Source: Lepus europaeus (Eukaryota > Chordata > Mammalia > Lagomorpha > Leporidae). Taken from it: a DNA stretch of 64,000 bases. The notes under the pieces were generated by a model, which saw nothing but the letters and a program-made list of their open reading frames with translations, did no database searches and had not been told where the DNA came from. Shown here piece by piece: positions 14,201 to 29,249 of this stretch. The DNA is taken from contig NC_084850.1 of assembly GCF_033115175.1 (NCBI RefSeq), positions 20,057,218-20,121,217 on the forward strand, read 5' to 3'. Both the position numbers and the translations under genes were made by a program. Within the stretch, counting starts at the first letter, position 1. Each line of letters starts with the position of its first letter.

Positions 14201-15375
14201 GTTAGTCAAAATCTATTTTTGGTATTGGTTTGATTTTTCTTGTACACCTGTCCTTATGATAAACCTAGTAAATTGAAACTTAAGAAATGTCTCTAAGTAT
14301 ATTGCCTTTTTAAAAAAAAGAGTCCATACATGCTTACTCGAAGCAATTTGAATATTTTAGTTCAAAGTACATTATTAAATAGAGATTATTCTGTATTTTG
14401 TGTTTTAGTTGATGAGAATGCCTTGTGGATTTTTCACTGTAGTGAGACCTTCTAATGCTCATGTTGGGAAGATGCTAATATTTACCTTTGAGATTGTGTC
14501 ATGTTAGATTGTAGCAGGAGATAGTACACTATGGTGTTGCATCATACTCATCTTTGCCATAATGAACTTTATTATAGCAACACACTGATCATATACTACA
14601 TTTCTTTTAATCTCCATGTTATTTCCATTTTGCTGTTAGGGAAACTTGGGCAATGAAAAGATAATGCATTTCTTTGATACTAAGAAACGTTCCCACTCCC
14701 ACATTTTAAGGCTCTGAAATTGAAACATGTGTTACAATCATTGAGTGTGTCTTAAATTGAATGAGATACAGTTAATTGATGAGCTGTTACTCTACTCCAG
14801 GTTTATCAACTTCCACATCTGATTCTTTTGTCCCTTGCTGCCTTCTGAGGTGAAAGCAGCTGCACATTTAATTAAATAGCAGTAAAAGCAGAAACTGATG
14901 TCCTGAAATTCCTCTTCCACTGCCCCAGTGTGTTCTCTTAGGAGAAACGTTTCCACAGTAGTGTTACTTTGTCCGTACTATGTGATGGTGGTGCTATTTC
15001 AGAGTTAAGATTTTCTATAGATTTACTATTTTTTTTATTATTGTAATTTCTTTGACTATGCAATAAATAGTTTCAGAGGCTTCTACTTTTTGTAGTAATG
15101 GAAAGAAAAATTATGCTTAGGTATTTCTGCCTGATACTTGCTCACCTATAAATTTTTTACCCTGTTTTATAAGGTGACAAAGGAGGTCATAATGAGAATA
15201 AAATAGTTCAAGATAAGGCTGACTACCCTAGAAGATAGAAGTTTTTGAAGAATTAGGATTAGCATTACTTTATATAGCATATAAGTCCACCGCTTATTTG
15301 GTGTATTGATTTGATTGTATTTTAAGAAAGAAATATGGTTTATACTTTCCTTAATGGTATGCTTCTGGTTTATAG
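14201..15375 (+). other. MMGT1: Rest of MMGT1 intron 1
   Basis: AT-rich intron sequence with nothing recognised until the polypyrimidine-poor acceptor GGTTTATAG. Confidence 0.6.
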
Positions 15376-15428
15376 ATCGTTCTTATATGCGATTAACAGA
15401 AAAGGAAGATGAATCACTGCCAATAGAT
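15376..15428 (+). CDS. MMGT1: MMGT1 coding exon 2
   Basis: A 53-nt exon bounded by TTTATAG and GTAAGT. With the split base from exon 1 it encodes residues 27-44, HRSYMRLTEKEDESLPID, the polar loop between the two membrane helices. It ends on a codon boundary. Confidence 0.97.
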
Positions 15429-15636
15429 GTAAGTTGGTCATTTATATTCTGTTAAAATATATTTTGAAAAGTTAACCACATAGGTTATAGCTTTTTACTG
15501 ATTTTTATTCTCTTAACAATTTCCAGACATGAAATAACATCTGTTCTCTACTCTTTATACAATACAAAGATTCTGTTTCTAAAATTATAGATGAAATAGT
15601 CTTTCTAGAAGTTTCTCTGTTCATGGTATGAGATGG

Positions 15637-15948
15637 ATTTTTTTTTAAAGATTTATTTATTTATTTGAAAGGCAGAGCATGAGAGTGAGTGAGTGAGAGA
15701 GAGAGATCTTCCATCTGCTGTTCATTCCCCAAGTGGCTGCAACAGCCAGGTAGGGGAAGCCAGGAACTCCATCTGGGTCTCCCACGTGGGTGGCAGGGAC
15801 CCAAGTACTTGGGCCATCTTCCGCTGCCTTCCCAGGAAGAGAGCTGTGTTGGGAGCAGAGCAGCCAAGACTCCAATCCAATGCTTGGATATGGGATGCTG
15901 GTATCCCAAGCAATGTCTTAACTCGCTGTGCCCCCAATGCTGGGCCCT
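15637..15948 (-). mobile_element. C-repeat SINE
   Basis: Diverged antisense copy in MMGT1 intron 2. It has a T-rich tail and AGATTTATTTATTTATTTG at the left, and ends near CAATGCTGGGCCC. Confidence 0.85.
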
Positions 15949-16757
15949 TGGCTTTACTTTTTAGAAAAGTTCCTATTTATATAAAGTTTTAAAGCAAGTA
16001 AAACAGTATGTTGTTTAGGGATATATATAGGTGGTCAAACTGAAAAATAAGTGTTTTTAAGCTCAAATGACATATTCATGCCTCACTCACAATTTTTCTG
16101 TTTACTGTGTTTGAAATTATAAGAGTAGTAAGTTCTTTGTAACAGAATCAATACCTGTAAAACTGAAAACCGACCCCACACAATTGAAACAACAACAAAC
16201 AGACCTCATTCCTCAGCAATTTTCTGAACAGTTTGGAGTATGTCAGTAGTTCAGACTTCTTCCTATGCATAAACAATAGTGTCTTTATTTGTGTATGTGT
16301 AGTTTTGCCAAATCAAAAACAAAGTCTTTTTCTTTAAAAGAAAAATGGTTACACATGCATATATGTATAGTTTTACAATTAGCCTTTTTTATCAACAACT
16401 TTTCTGAAACATTTTCATGATAACTCAGATTGACAATATTCTTGTTAACAGTGCCATTGTTTGCATTGTGTAGAGTAAGTGTTCTTGGTACAGTGGTGGT
16501 GGGAATGTAAACTGGCATTACATGACATCAGATTTTAACTCAGAATAATACCTTGTGGCTAATTTTGACTGTAGTCGTCTGTAATTAAGGATATTTTAGA
16601 TGTGGCTATTAAGTTATTCTCTTATCACTTTTGCTTTTTGGTGGATACACTTGCGCACACACATACACACACACACAGAGGTTAATTTGTGAATATTTTA
16701 AATAACTGTTCTGTTTACAAATTGGAAAATTTGAAATAAAGAAAATATACCAGAAAA

Positions 16758-17056
16758 TATACTGTGCAGCGGATTAAGCCACAGCTTGTAACAACTGCAT
16801 CCAATATTGGTGAGCCAGTTTGAGCCCTGGCTGCCAACATGTCCAGTCCAACTTCCTGCTAATGTGCCTGGGAAGGCAGCAGGTGATAGCCCCCTGCTAC
16901 CGCGCATGTGGGTGACCAGGATGGAGTTCCTAGCTCCTCACTTCAGCTTGGCCCAGCCCTGGCTGTTGCAGCCATTTGGGAAGTGAACCAGCAGATGAAA
17001 ATCCCTGTCTCTCTATCTTTCTGTCTCTCTGCCTTTCAAATTAATAAAGAAAGAAA
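16758..17056 (+). mobile_element. Old C-repeat SINE, 5'-truncated
   Basis: Begins inside the A-box region (TGTGCAGCGGATTAAGCC), with diverged body and CTCTGCCTTTCAAATTAATA tail. In MMGT1 intron 2. Confidence 0.82.
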
Positions 17057-17443
17057 ATATGCCTATAATCCCATGTTGGTTAGTTTCTAATTGAAGGTTT
17101 TTGCTTGGATAACCTCTTTGAGAGCAAGTTGATATTATGTGAGAGTACTTTAAACAGTGTTTCCACTTCTGTGTTCCAGGAGATATATACAAGATTATTC
17201 ATATTGCTTTGTAAAAGTTACAAACAAGAAACAATCTAGCAACATGTAATGGGCAAATTGTGCTATCTTCATATAATGAAATAGAAAACAGTGAAAGTAG
17301 ACTACAGCTACATTAGTATAGCAGGGATAAATTTCACTACCAATGTTGATCGAGAAGGACTAGACCAAAAAGAGTACATTTTTAAAAATTCAGAATGGGC
17401 AAAAGTAAGCAATATATGTTTTAGAAATACATATATGGCTGGT

Positions 17444-17778
17444 TTGGCCAGTGCCGTGGCTTAACAGGCTAATCCTCCGCCTTGCAGTGCTGGCACACCG
17501 GGTTCTAGTCCCGGTTGGGGCGCTGGATTCTATCCCGGTTGCCCCTCTTCCAGGCCAGCTCTCTGCTATGGCCCGGGAAGGTAGTGGAGGATGGCCCAAG
17601 TGCTTGGGCCCTGCACCCGCATGGGAGACCAGAAGAAGCACCTGGCTCCTGGCTTCGGATCAGCGCGATGCGCCGGCCGTGGCAGCCATTGGAAGGTGAA
17701 CCAACAGCAAAAAGGAAGACCTTTATCTCTGTCTCTCTCTCTCTCACTATCCACTCCGCCTGTTAAAAAAAAAAAAAA
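17444..17778 (+). mobile_element. Young C-repeat SINE
   Basis: Young subfamily copy ending in a pure A-tail and flanked by a perfect 21-bp target duplication (17423-17443 and 17779-17799). In MMGT1 intron 2. Confidence 0.95.
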
Positions 17779-17822
17779 AGAAATACATATATGGCTGGTA
17801 AAATTATCAAGAAGAGCAAGGA

Positions 17823-18135
17823 GGGGCTGGAGTTGTGGCACAGCAGGTTAAGCCACCACCTGGAATACCAGCATCATGTTTGAGCCCTTGTTTTGTTCCT
17901 GGCTACTCCACTTCTAATCCAGTTCCCTACTAATGCACCTGGGAACGAAGTGGAAGATGTCTCAAGTGCTTGGGTTTCTGCCACCCATGTAGACCAGGAT
18001 GGAGTTCCTGGCTTTGGTCTGGCCCAGCCCTGGCCATTACTGCTATTTGGGGGAATGAACCAGCAGATAGAAGCCCTCTCTCTCTTCCCCTTTGTCTCAT
18101 TCTGCCTTTCAAATAAAGAAGTATAGCTTTTTTTA
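17823..18135 (+). mobile_element. C-repeat SINE
   Basis: Older subfamily, only 24 bp after the previous SINE's duplication. Flanks AAGAAGAGCAAGGA and AAGAAAAGCAAGGA are the target duplication. Confidence 0.9.
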
Positions 18136-18654
18136 AGAAAAGAAAAGCAAGGAATTGGTTAAAACACAGTTACAATAGTTAATGTTGAGAGAGAGTCTGG
18201 GATGTAATTGGACAGGGATATGTGAGACTTGAAAGATAATGGTGATGTTCGGTGATGTTCTGTTTCTTAATCTGTGTGGTGGGTGAATATTATTACTTTT
18301 CTTTGCACTGTACACATAGGCTTTATATGCTCTGTGTGATGTTGAAGAATAATACAGTAAAAAATTCTTAGCTGCTCTTCAAAGTAGGTAATATTTGATA
18401 ATTGAGTTCTGAGTGGCTCACTACCATGGCAGTACTCAGTGATTTTGCTTCTTTGGGTATGTCACTAAGTTCATTTATCAAGGCATCAGATGTATTTTTC
18501 CCACTGAGCCACAGAATTTGTAGAAGATTTTATCCTGAGTCAAAATCATTTCAAGTGAGAATTGACTCCTTGATGAATGATATTGAGAGAACTACCTGTT
18601 AGAGGCTGAGAGAAGATTGCAGATGCTTCTAATATTTGTGTGCTCTTTTAGTAA

Positions 18655-20146
<1,492 letters not shown>

Positions 20147-20436
20147 GAGGGCTTGGGAGCCAGCATTTAGCTTAGTAGTTAAGATGCCTGCATCTTATAT
20201 TGGAGTTTCTGGGTTTGATTCCTGGCTCTGGCTCCTGCCTCCAGCTTCCTGCCAAGGCAGACCCTAGGAGGCAATGGTGATGACTCAAGTAATTGGGTTT
20301 CTGCCACCTGTGTGGCAGCCCTAGTTTGCAGTCCTGGCTCTGGTCCAACTTCAGCCATTGCAGGCATCTGGGGAACAAACCAGCAGATGGGAGCTCTCTG
20401 TCTCTTCATGTCTCTTCCTCTCAAATAAAAGAAAAA
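20147..20436 (+). mobile_element. Divergent C-repeat SINE subfamily
   Basis: Shares the tRNA-like head and tail of the C-repeat but has the variant AGACCCTAGGAGGCAATGG in the middle. The copy at 59833 has the same variant. In MMGT1 intron 3, about 220 bp before exon 4. Confidence 0.78.
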
Positions 20437-20637
20437 ATAAGTAAGTTAACAGTTTAATGCTGCCATTCCAGGTTTGTTATTCTCTTTGAGCAGGAAAAGT
20501 GAGATACAGTATGGTTATCATTTATAGACTGATTTCATGAGCTTATAGTTAGTTAAAAATGTAAGCAATAGGAAATGCATAATTACTAGAATCCTGCTAT
20601 TTTCAGATAGGCTTTTATGAAGATTATCTAAAATTGA

Positions 20638-20817
<180 letters not shown>

Positions 20818-21219
20818 TATTTTTACAAATTATAATAGGACAGGACACAGAGCTCAATATTGGAGTTTGGGGCATAAAACACTCCCCACATTAGTATTTA
20901 TATTGATCTCTCAGACCAATTTAAAAAAATCTATGGCCCTTGTTTGTACACTGTTAGTCAAGTCCTTAATGCAGTATTGGTTATCTATGAAATGAGTCTT
21001 TGATTGAATTTTTGATGAATTTTTTTCATTTAAGACAAATTAACATATTTTGTAAAGTCACTATTTTGAACACATTGAAAAATGTTGATGGTTTCTGTGA
21101 TTATTTATTTTCTTAAATTTTCTTTTCTTTTGCACTACAGTTTCTAGGATCCTTTTGGAAATACTGTGTGACTACTGCATTTTGCAGCATGAATTATAGT
21201 AAAATGGTCTTCAGTTCTT

Positions 21220-21225
21220 AATAAA
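21220..21225 (+). terminator. MMGT1: Proximal poly(A) signal of MMGT1
   Basis: AATAAA about 400 nt after the stop codon, followed within 40 bp by mixed U/GU-rich sequence. It is the first canonical signal after the CDS. Confidence 0.6.
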
Positions 21226-22514
21226 TGAACTTCCCTAATGAGACCAAAATGGTGACTTTTCCACTCTTCTTTTATCCCCTAAAAAGTGGCTCTGCTTCAG
21301 CAGATATTTGCCAGTTTTTAATTTATCCATGACTTCTTACTCCATCCCACTCCCGTATACTTTCTAGCATTGACTTGTCTTGTTTAATTACTTCTCTGAG
21401 ATTCTGTGTACAGTGAGAAATTTTTGTGTTAGAAATTCCTTGTCATGGCAGAAGTATTTAACAGGTTCAACTTGTTGTAAAACTGTTTTTGTTCTCTTCA
21501 TTTATGTGTAGAAATGTGCTCGAAGTGATTATGTAGTATAGGAATAGTTGAAGATAGACCAAAAAAGACCATTTGTGATTTCATTATCCTGCCTATATAA
21601 AGGAATGATAATTGTTGAGGAAAATGGATTACTTGTCATTAGTTTAACTTATTTAGAGTCTCTGTTAGTTTATTCCATGCTAAACTAGTGAACTAAATGA
21701 AAATAAAGGAAACTTCTCATTAATCTAAAGGCAGACTTAAAGGAATTGGGCCAAATATGTTCTAAATATTTGGAATGAATATATTTTTTTAGAAACCTCA
21801 AGGCCACTTAAGAAATTGTTTTGTAGTTTTGATTTATAGAAGGTTTAGAGTTTTCTATCTTCACTCTGTTGGTGAAGGTGAGGATGAGGATACAGAATTG
21901 AATTGTTCTAGGAACAGTGATTTTACTCTAGGAGAAATTTGGCTAGCTCTTTGATCTAGAAAGCTGCAGGAATCTCACCATTTTGGTATAGAGAATAATG
22001 CATTTTTTAATTGTACAGATGTAAACACATTGCTTTTGTTGAATTGTATGGGTGTAAAGGGAATAACTGTATGCAGGTTTGAAAAGGAAACATGCTTTAG
22101 GCAAGAGTCATAAGATGCCTTTATTCTTGATGGTGTTTTTCCATTAGAAACGAACCTCACTTCTTTTATTCTGCCTGGTAACGCACAGCCCCAAGGCATG
22201 AGATGAATTTGTCATTGGATTTTTATTAGTGTTGTTTTGTTCTGTTTTGTTTTGCCAATCCAGTCTGTCTGTGGAATACTGACTCTGCTCTCTAATGAGA
22301 ACAAAGTTAGAATCTGCCGATAGCCTAAAATAAATTAGGAATATGTTAAAAGTGTGGAGTCAGGAGTTAAAGTGATGATAATTAAATCAAAATAGTGTGT
22401 GAAAAACAAGCTCCTTATATCAGTCTTGTCTACCTTTCCTCAGGTATAACTTGATTTGGGAGAGTTTCTTGTTTTCTTCTCTTTTGGGGCTGAATTCCTT
22501 TCCTAATATATTTC

Positions 22515-22850
22515 TGTAATGTTGTTGAGATGTAGTTTGCCTGCCTTATAGTTGACCCATTCAAAGGGTACAATTCTGTGACTTTTAGTGAATTCACAAA
22601 ATTGTGAAATATCGGCCACAACCACTTTTAGAACATTTTGCAGTCCCAAAAAGAATCTCCCTGCACTTTAAAAGTTGCCTCATTTTCTCCCACTGCTGCC
22701 CCCCCCCATCAACCCTAGGGAACTACTAATCTACTTTCTATCTGTATAGGTATACCTTCTCTGGACATTTAATATAAATGGATTCATAGAGGATCTGGTC
22801 TTCCATGAGTGACTTCTCCCAAAGGATTGTTATATGGAGTGAGAAGTTGT
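22515..22850 (-). mobile_element. Old L1M 3' UTR fragment
   Basis: GTTGAGATGTAGTTTGCCTG, CCCATTCAAAGGGTACAATT, AATCTACTTTCTATCTGTAT and CTGGACATTTAATATAAATG follow the reversed L1M 3' UTR. Confidence 0.7.
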
Positions 22851-23680
22851 TCTTATCTTGTGATTAATTATTGCTGTGAAAGGACATGATTCGCCAAATG
22901 AATATATTTAAGGAGAGAAGATCAGATACTTAACAGGTTTCTCAGTTGATCATATGTAATAGTTTTTTTTAGGCATTCATAATGTATTACTTATTATATT
23001 TTGGCTAGTTTCTAGAGTGGATATTGAACTCTTTGCCTGCCCAGCTAGGAAAGACCTGCTAAAAATGATGCCAAATAATTTGGCAAATAATTGACATAGT
23101 AATTTTCAGTGTGTACATCTTTGCTAGCAGCTTGTATACCTCGGGCCAGCTGAGCTCCCCAAATTTCTTTTTAATTGACTCCAGTCAATTTCTGCTGACT
23201 TTTCCAAGTATGTACCATAGGACTAAAGGTGATTTGGGTACATTGTAACCCTGCTAAATGTATTAAGTATGGAACTTGATTTACAGTACTATGAGACAGT
23301 CTGTTACTGCCTAAGGGCGTTAAAAACATGTGAGCTAGCTCAGTCTGCAGTTGACTATGATTTCAGTGACATTCAGAAGTGTGTATCAAAGTTCTCAAGA
23401 ATACTGGAAGACTCACTTAATAACCAGGGAACCAGCCAAATGGCCCAGTGGCAAAAAGTGCAGACTTTTGCGTTGGAAACTCTTGTGCTCTCTAACTTCC
23501 TACTGATGGTTTCCTAAGCACTGTGGCTTAGCTTTGAGTGGCACAACAGCATCTTCCTGGTTGTATGTGGCCTGTTTCCATGATGTATTGAGTGTTTGTT
23601 GTGAGCATCAGTGCCTGTAACACCAAGCTAAACACATTTTTTGGATATGTTCTCTCTCTTTAAATGACTTTACCCTGTCC

Positions 23681-23690
23681 AATAAATAAA
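23681..23690 (+). terminator. MMGT1: Candidate distal poly(A) signal of MMGT1
   Basis: Overlapping AATAAATAAA followed by TGTCTC and, 30 bp on, a GGTAGTGG-T-run GU/U-rich element. A good distal site if the long UTR is used. Confidence 0.5.
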
Positions 23691-23699
23691 TGATTGTCT

Positions 23700-24295
23700 C
23701 ACCCTGTTTTTGGTAGTGGTTTTTTTTTTGTTTGTTTGTTTCATTTTGTTTTGCGTTTTTTATTTTTAATCTCATTTCTTCTGCTTCTCTGTCCCCAGAA
23801 AAATGTAAGAGCTAATTTTATGACTATATTTTCCAGTGTGATTTTGTTTTACTAAATTCAATAGATACTTTCTATTTAATTGTACATGTAAATTCTATTG
23901 CAGTTTTAAGCTTTAATAGAATGTATAATCTCATTTGTATTTATGAATCAGTAAGTGCTCTTTGAAGTATAGGAATTAGTCCTTGAGCAGCAGTGTCTAT
24001 AATCATTCCATCACAAATTTCTTATAGGCAAACAGCCCATACAAAATGTCACTTTGTACCTAACAGGAAATCATGTTTAAAGTGTAAGAGAATGAGAAAA
24101 TGCAAGGGGAAAAAGTTCTACTTTGTAAAACTTGGCATTTACCTAAAGTATTTTGAAAACATCACCAGTATTCAAGCCTACAGAGGACTACCTCAAAACA
24201 AACTGCTAAACAAATGTTATTTTAAAAGGAGAAAAAAAGACACACGTGACAAAAGGATCAGACAGTACAGAAAGGCATAAATCTTTTGTTCTCTT
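23700..24295. other. Intergenic, unassigned
   Basis: T-rich start (GTTTGTTTGTTTC) then AT-rich DNA. The 95-codon frame at 23993-24280 resembles no known family. Confidence 0.5.
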
Positions 24296-24299
24296 CCTT

Positions 24300-25640
24300 C
24301 CTACCCTAATATTTCACCCAAAGGTAACCAGCATCAACAGTCTTGTTGTTCTTATAGGAATAAAACCTTTTATTTGCCTGTGAACATATATTTTAAAAAT
24401 TTTATATTAAGGAATCAGACTATATACTATTCTGTACCTTGCTTGCTTCTGCTGTGTTTTATGAAATCTTTATCCATACAGAAATAATGATTTTTAATAA
24501 CTATGGTGTCCTATTATACAATAATGAGCTTTTAGGTTTCCAGTATTTTATTAAATTATATTGCAGTGAACATACTTATACATATAATGAGATTGTATCA
24601 GTAGAGTTAATTTATAGCAATAGAATTGCTAGATCAAAGAGTAGTTTTCATTTTCAGTGCAGTAGTCTACTGCCAAATTGTCCTCTGGAAACCTTGGCCC
24701 AGTGTGCTTCTACATACAGTGTGAGAATGATTGTTTATGACACTGGTGCTGATAGTGGGTACTACTTTTTATGTTTGATCATGTGAAAGTAAATGAATGA
24801 TATCTTGCATCTTAATGAGGAGATGGAACACATTTTCATGTTTATGGATTACTGATATTTTCTGTGAACTGTATGATTATGTTCTGTTTCCTATTAGATG
24901 ATTTGTTTATTGATTTGTATGAGCTTTTTGTAAGCTAAGGAAATTGATCCATTGTCACATGTTTAATAACATTTTCCTGTATATTATTGATTTATGTAGT
25001 TACACTTATCAGTCTTTATGCCTTCTTTCCTTAGAAAGGACTTTACATTTATGAATAAATGTATTTTTCCAGTACTTTTAAGTTTTTTTTTTTAACATTG
25101 AAATCTATGATTCCTTTGGAATTTATTTAGGTAGTAGCAATGAAGTAAGGATTAAACATTTTTCTCTTCCAAATAACTGGGTATCCCAACTCCATTTATT
25201 GACTTGCTTCCATACTGATTGGAAAAACAATCTCACATACACAAAACGATCTCACACACACATTTCTTGGCTCTGCAATCCGTTGCAAAAAATTCCACTC
25301 TTTTCATTATTTCCAGTTATATATTTTCATATATGACATTGCTAGTTCATAAATTATTCTTTCCTGGGATTTTTTTTCTAGTTGTTCTTGTGTGTGTGTT
25401 TTCCAGATACTTTAGTATCATTTTGTCCAAACCTGAAATCATATTGATATTTTTCCTAAAATTTTATTTTGAAAAATTGCAAACCTATAGATGTGAAAGA
25501 ATAATAATGGTGAACAACCTTCACTTAGATTCACCCTTCCTAACATCTTTCCCTGTTTCTTTTGCTCTCTTCAAATGGGCTTTTTCCCCTCCTGAATTAT
25601 TTGAGGTAAGTTGTAGGCTGTTCCTCCAAGATTAACAAAT
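24300..25640 (-). mobile_element. Old L1M, ORF2 to 3' region
   Basis: Reading left to right it follows antisense L1M text: GCAGTGAACATACTTATACA, AGAATTGCTAGATCAAAGAG, ACTGCCAAATTGTCCTCTGG, TTCCTTAGAAAGGACTTTAC. All frames are broken. Confidence 0.7.
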
Positions 25641-25707
25641 TACATTAGTGTATCTCTCCAATCTTCAACAATCTCTACCTCTTTATTAAAATGGCATTTT
25701 ATGTTTT

Positions 25708-26015
25708 AAATTGTTATTTTCATTTTATTCAAGAGACAGAGATCTTCGATCTGCTGGTTCATTCCCAAAATGCTTGCAACAGATAGGGCTTAGTCATGCT
25801 AAAACCAGGAGCCTGGAACTCAACCCCAGTCTCCCATGTGGTGGCAGGGACTCAAGTGCTTGAGCCATCGTCTGCTGCCTCCCATGGTGCACATTAGCAA
25901 AAAACTGGAATTGGAAGTGGAGCTGGGACTTGACCTCCCCCTCCCACCCCAAAACTCAGATATGGGATGTAGGTGTTCCGAGCAGAGTCAACCACTGTGC
26001 CAAACCCCTGCCCCT
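25708..26015 (-). mobile_element. Old C-repeat SINE
   Basis: Antisense, diverged copy ending CAAACCCCTGCCCC. Flanks AATGGCATTTTATG and AGTGGTATTTTCT are a probable target duplication. Confidence 0.82.
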
Positions 26016-28204
26016 GAAGTGGTATTTTCTAAAATAATTTTATTTTTCAAAGCTATTTTATATTTATAGAAAAATAGGAAGATAGTTAAGCGTTCCTATA
26101 TACCCCCAAATTTCCCTTATTATGAACAGGGTGGTGTGATACATTTGATACAATGAACCAATGTTAATGTATTTTTAGTAACCAAAGCCCATGCTTTATT
26201 CAGATTTCCTTAGGCTTTACCTGATGTCTTTGTGTCCTAGGATCCCATCGAAGGTACCACATTGCATTTAGTCATCAGGTCTTGGCTTCTCTTGCCTGGA
26301 ACAGTTTCTGAGACTTTCCTTTTATTTGTGAGCTTGACAGTTTGGAGGGGTACTGCTTAGGTGTTTTGTAGAATACTCCTTTACTGGGACTCCTCAGATG
26401 TTTTCCCAGGTAGTAGACTGAGGTTGTGTGTGTTTTGGGGGAGGGAGGCCAGCAAGGTAAAGTGCCTTTCTCATCACAACATATGAAGGGCACATATTTA
26501 TTGTCACTACGGATATTGATCACCTGGTTGAGGTAGAGTTTGTCAGGTTTCTCCTCTATACTGTGCTTTGTGGAAGGAAGTCATACAGCCCACACGTAGC
26601 AAGTGAGGAGTTTTGCTCCACCTCTTTGAGAATAGAGCATCTACATAACTTACTTGGAATTCCACTGCATAAAACACATTTTGTTTCCCACTTAATAATC
26701 TATTGATTTAGTTATATAGGTTGGGACTCATAGTATTTATTTTATGCTTTGAATTACCATGTGATACTACTTTATTTTGTTGTTAAAATTTTTCCAGTTT
26801 TGGTCATTGGTAGAACTTTTAGTGGACTCCTGTGCCCCTTTTACATGCTCCTATCATGTAAGTGTAAATGTATCTATTTATTGAGTGAAACATAAATTCA
26901 TGGTAATGTTTAATCCATTACCACATAGATCATTCTATTCCCTTCCCCTTGCTTATCTCTAAACTCCCACTCCAACTGAGAAACCTGACTCCCACCATCT
27001 GTTACCCACTTACTTGATTTGTTTAACTTCAGTATCCATGTAAAGTGGTTTCAGAATTGCTAACCTGTTCTCTCATGGGAAACAACATTATCAACTAGGC
27101 CACAGTGATTATGTAAGTTTTTCTGTTTGTTCATTTGCCATTAGTTTTACAGACTTCCCCTCATTTCCAAAGTGAACTTAGGTCAGCACTCCCCCACTCC
27201 ATTGTCACTATGTTTCTGCCATCCATCTGTAATACAGATTGTTTAGTCACATGCATTCCATTTCGATAGCTCTCTGACTTCCTAAATGATTCTTAAAGAA
27301 TTTGTAGAAAGTTCACTTTTTCTGCTCTGAAGTGAGTTTTGACAAATCCATAATATTATGTATCCACAACTGCATTACCCATATAGAATAGTTTCATAGC
27401 CCTAAAAATCTTTTGTGTTTCATCTTTTCATCCCTCCATCTCCTTCCCCTGAGCCCCTGATAACCTCTGATCCTTTTATTATCTGTAGTTTTGCCTTTCA
27501 CAGAATGTCATATAGTTGGACTCAGACCATATATAGTCTTTAGAGACTGGCTTCTTTCACATAGTAACATGAATTCAGGGTTCCTCCATGTGTCTATATG
27601 TGGCTTGATAACTCATTTCTTTTTACTCCTGAATAATAATATTTTGTATGGATGTTCTCAAAGTTTGTTTATACATTCAACTATCAAAGAACATCTTGGT
27701 TGCTTTCACTTTTGCTGGTTATGAAGCTGCTGCAAGCATTTACATGCAGAATTTTGTGCAGGCATAATTTTTAATTAGTTGGGTAATTGCTAGATCATAT
27801 GGTAAGATTATGTTCAACTTTATAAGACATCGCCAACTGTCTTTGAAAGTGGTTGTACCATTTTGAATTCCTACCAGTTCCTGTTACTCTGTATCCTTAC
27901 CAGAAATTGTCAAGTTTTTAAATTTTAGCTATTCTAATAGGTGTGTAATGATATCTTTCTGTTTTAAGTTCTCATTCCCTAATGATAAGTGATGTTGAAC
28001 CCTTTTCATGTGATTATGTGCCATTTGTATTTCTCTTTTGATGAAGTATCTGTTCAGGTCTCTTACCCATTTTCAAAGTGGGTTGTTTGTTTTCTTATTG
28101 TTGAGTTGTAAGACTTCGTGTATTTTGAATTTAAGTGCCTTACAGATGTATACTTTGCAAATATTTTCTCCTACTCAGTGGTTTATCTTTTACTTTTTGT
28201 AAAA

Positions 28205-28520
28205 TGTGTTTGTTAATTTGAAAGTCAGAGTTACACAAAGAGAGGGAGAAATGGAGAAAGAGATCTTTTATGTACTGGTTCACTCCCCAAGTGATCACAA
28301 TGGCCAGAGCTGGGCCAGGCAGAAGCCAGGAGCTAGGAGCTTCTTCCGGGTCTCCCACATAGGTGCAGGGGCCCAAGCGCTTGGTCCATCTTCTGCTGCT
28401 TTCCCAGACCATAGCAGAGAGCTGGATTGGAAGTGGAGCAGCCTGGACATGAACCAGCCCTACATGAAATGCCAGTGTGGCAGGCGCTGGCTTCACTCAC
28501 TACACCGCAACACTGGCCCC
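28205..28520 (-). mobile_element. C-repeat SINE
   Basis: Antisense copy ending CAACACTGGCCCC, inserted in the L1M. Confidence 0.9.
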
Positions 28521-28535
28521 CTATCATTTACATTG

Positions 28536-28822
28536 TAAAAGATATTTTATTTATCTGAAATACAAAGTGACACAGAGAGAGGGAGAGACACACTGAGAAA
28601 GAGATCTTCCATCCTCTAGCTCACTCTTCAAATGGCCACAAGAGCCAGATATGGGCCAGGCCAAAACCAGGAACCAAAAACTCCATCTGGGTTTGACCCA
28701 AGTACTTGGATCTTCATCTGTTGCCTCCCAGGTGCATTGGTAGGAAGCTGAATCAGCAGAATTAGTACTTGATCCCAGACACTCTGATAAAGGGATGCAG
28801 GCATCCCAAGCAGCAGTGCCCC
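28536..28822 (-). mobile_element. Old C-repeat SINE
   Basis: Antisense, more diverged than its neighbour, with tail AAAGATATTTTATTTATCTG. It lies 15 bp from the previous SINE. Confidence 0.82.
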
Positions 28823-28842
28823 AATTTCAGTACCTATCTTTT

Positions 28843-28970
28843 TTTTTTTTTTAACAGGCAGAGTGGATAGCAAGAGAGAGAGACAGAGAGAAAGGTCTTC
28901 CCTTTTGCCGTTGGTTCACCCTCCAATGGCCGCTGCGGCCAGTGCATCGCACTGATCCGAAGCCAGGAGC
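28843..28970 (-). mobile_element. Young C-repeat SINE, 5'-truncated
   Basis: Only the 3' part (about 130 bp) is present, with a T15 run as tail. The 15-bp target duplication CAGTACCTATCTTTT lies on both sides, showing that the truncation arose at insertion. Confidence 0.92.
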
Positions 28971-29249
28971 CAGTACCTATCTTTTCATGTTTATTTTGTA
29001 ATGGTATCTGTCACAAAGAAGTTTTTAATTTTAGTGAAGTCCAACTTACCAAGTTGTTTTTTTTTTCATGGAGCATGCTTTTAAAAGCTCATTTCCAAAC
29101 TTGAGTTCATCTAGATTTTTTCCTATGCTTCCTTATAGAAGTTTTATAGTTTTCATTTTACATTTAAGACTGTAATAAATTTTGAGTTAATTTTTGTGCA
29201 TGGTATAAGATCTCTGTCTAGGTTCTTTAAAAATATATATATATATGGA

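Larger units (their letters stand above)
20818..23690 (+). other. MMGT1: MMGT1 3' UTR and possible extended 3' UTR
   Basis: The 3' UTR follows the TAA. This 3 kb stretch carries no SINE, unlike its surroundings, as expected if part of it is transcribed UTR. AATAAA occurs at 21220 (about 400 nt after the stop) and within AATAAATAAA at 23681. An old L1 fragment lies at 22515-22850. Which poly(A) site is used cannot be read from sequence alone. Confidence 0.6.

Noticed and set aside
25219..25635. 138-codon plus-strand open frame
   Set aside because: Lies in reversed L1M sequence and has no match to any ORF2 or host protein on this strand.
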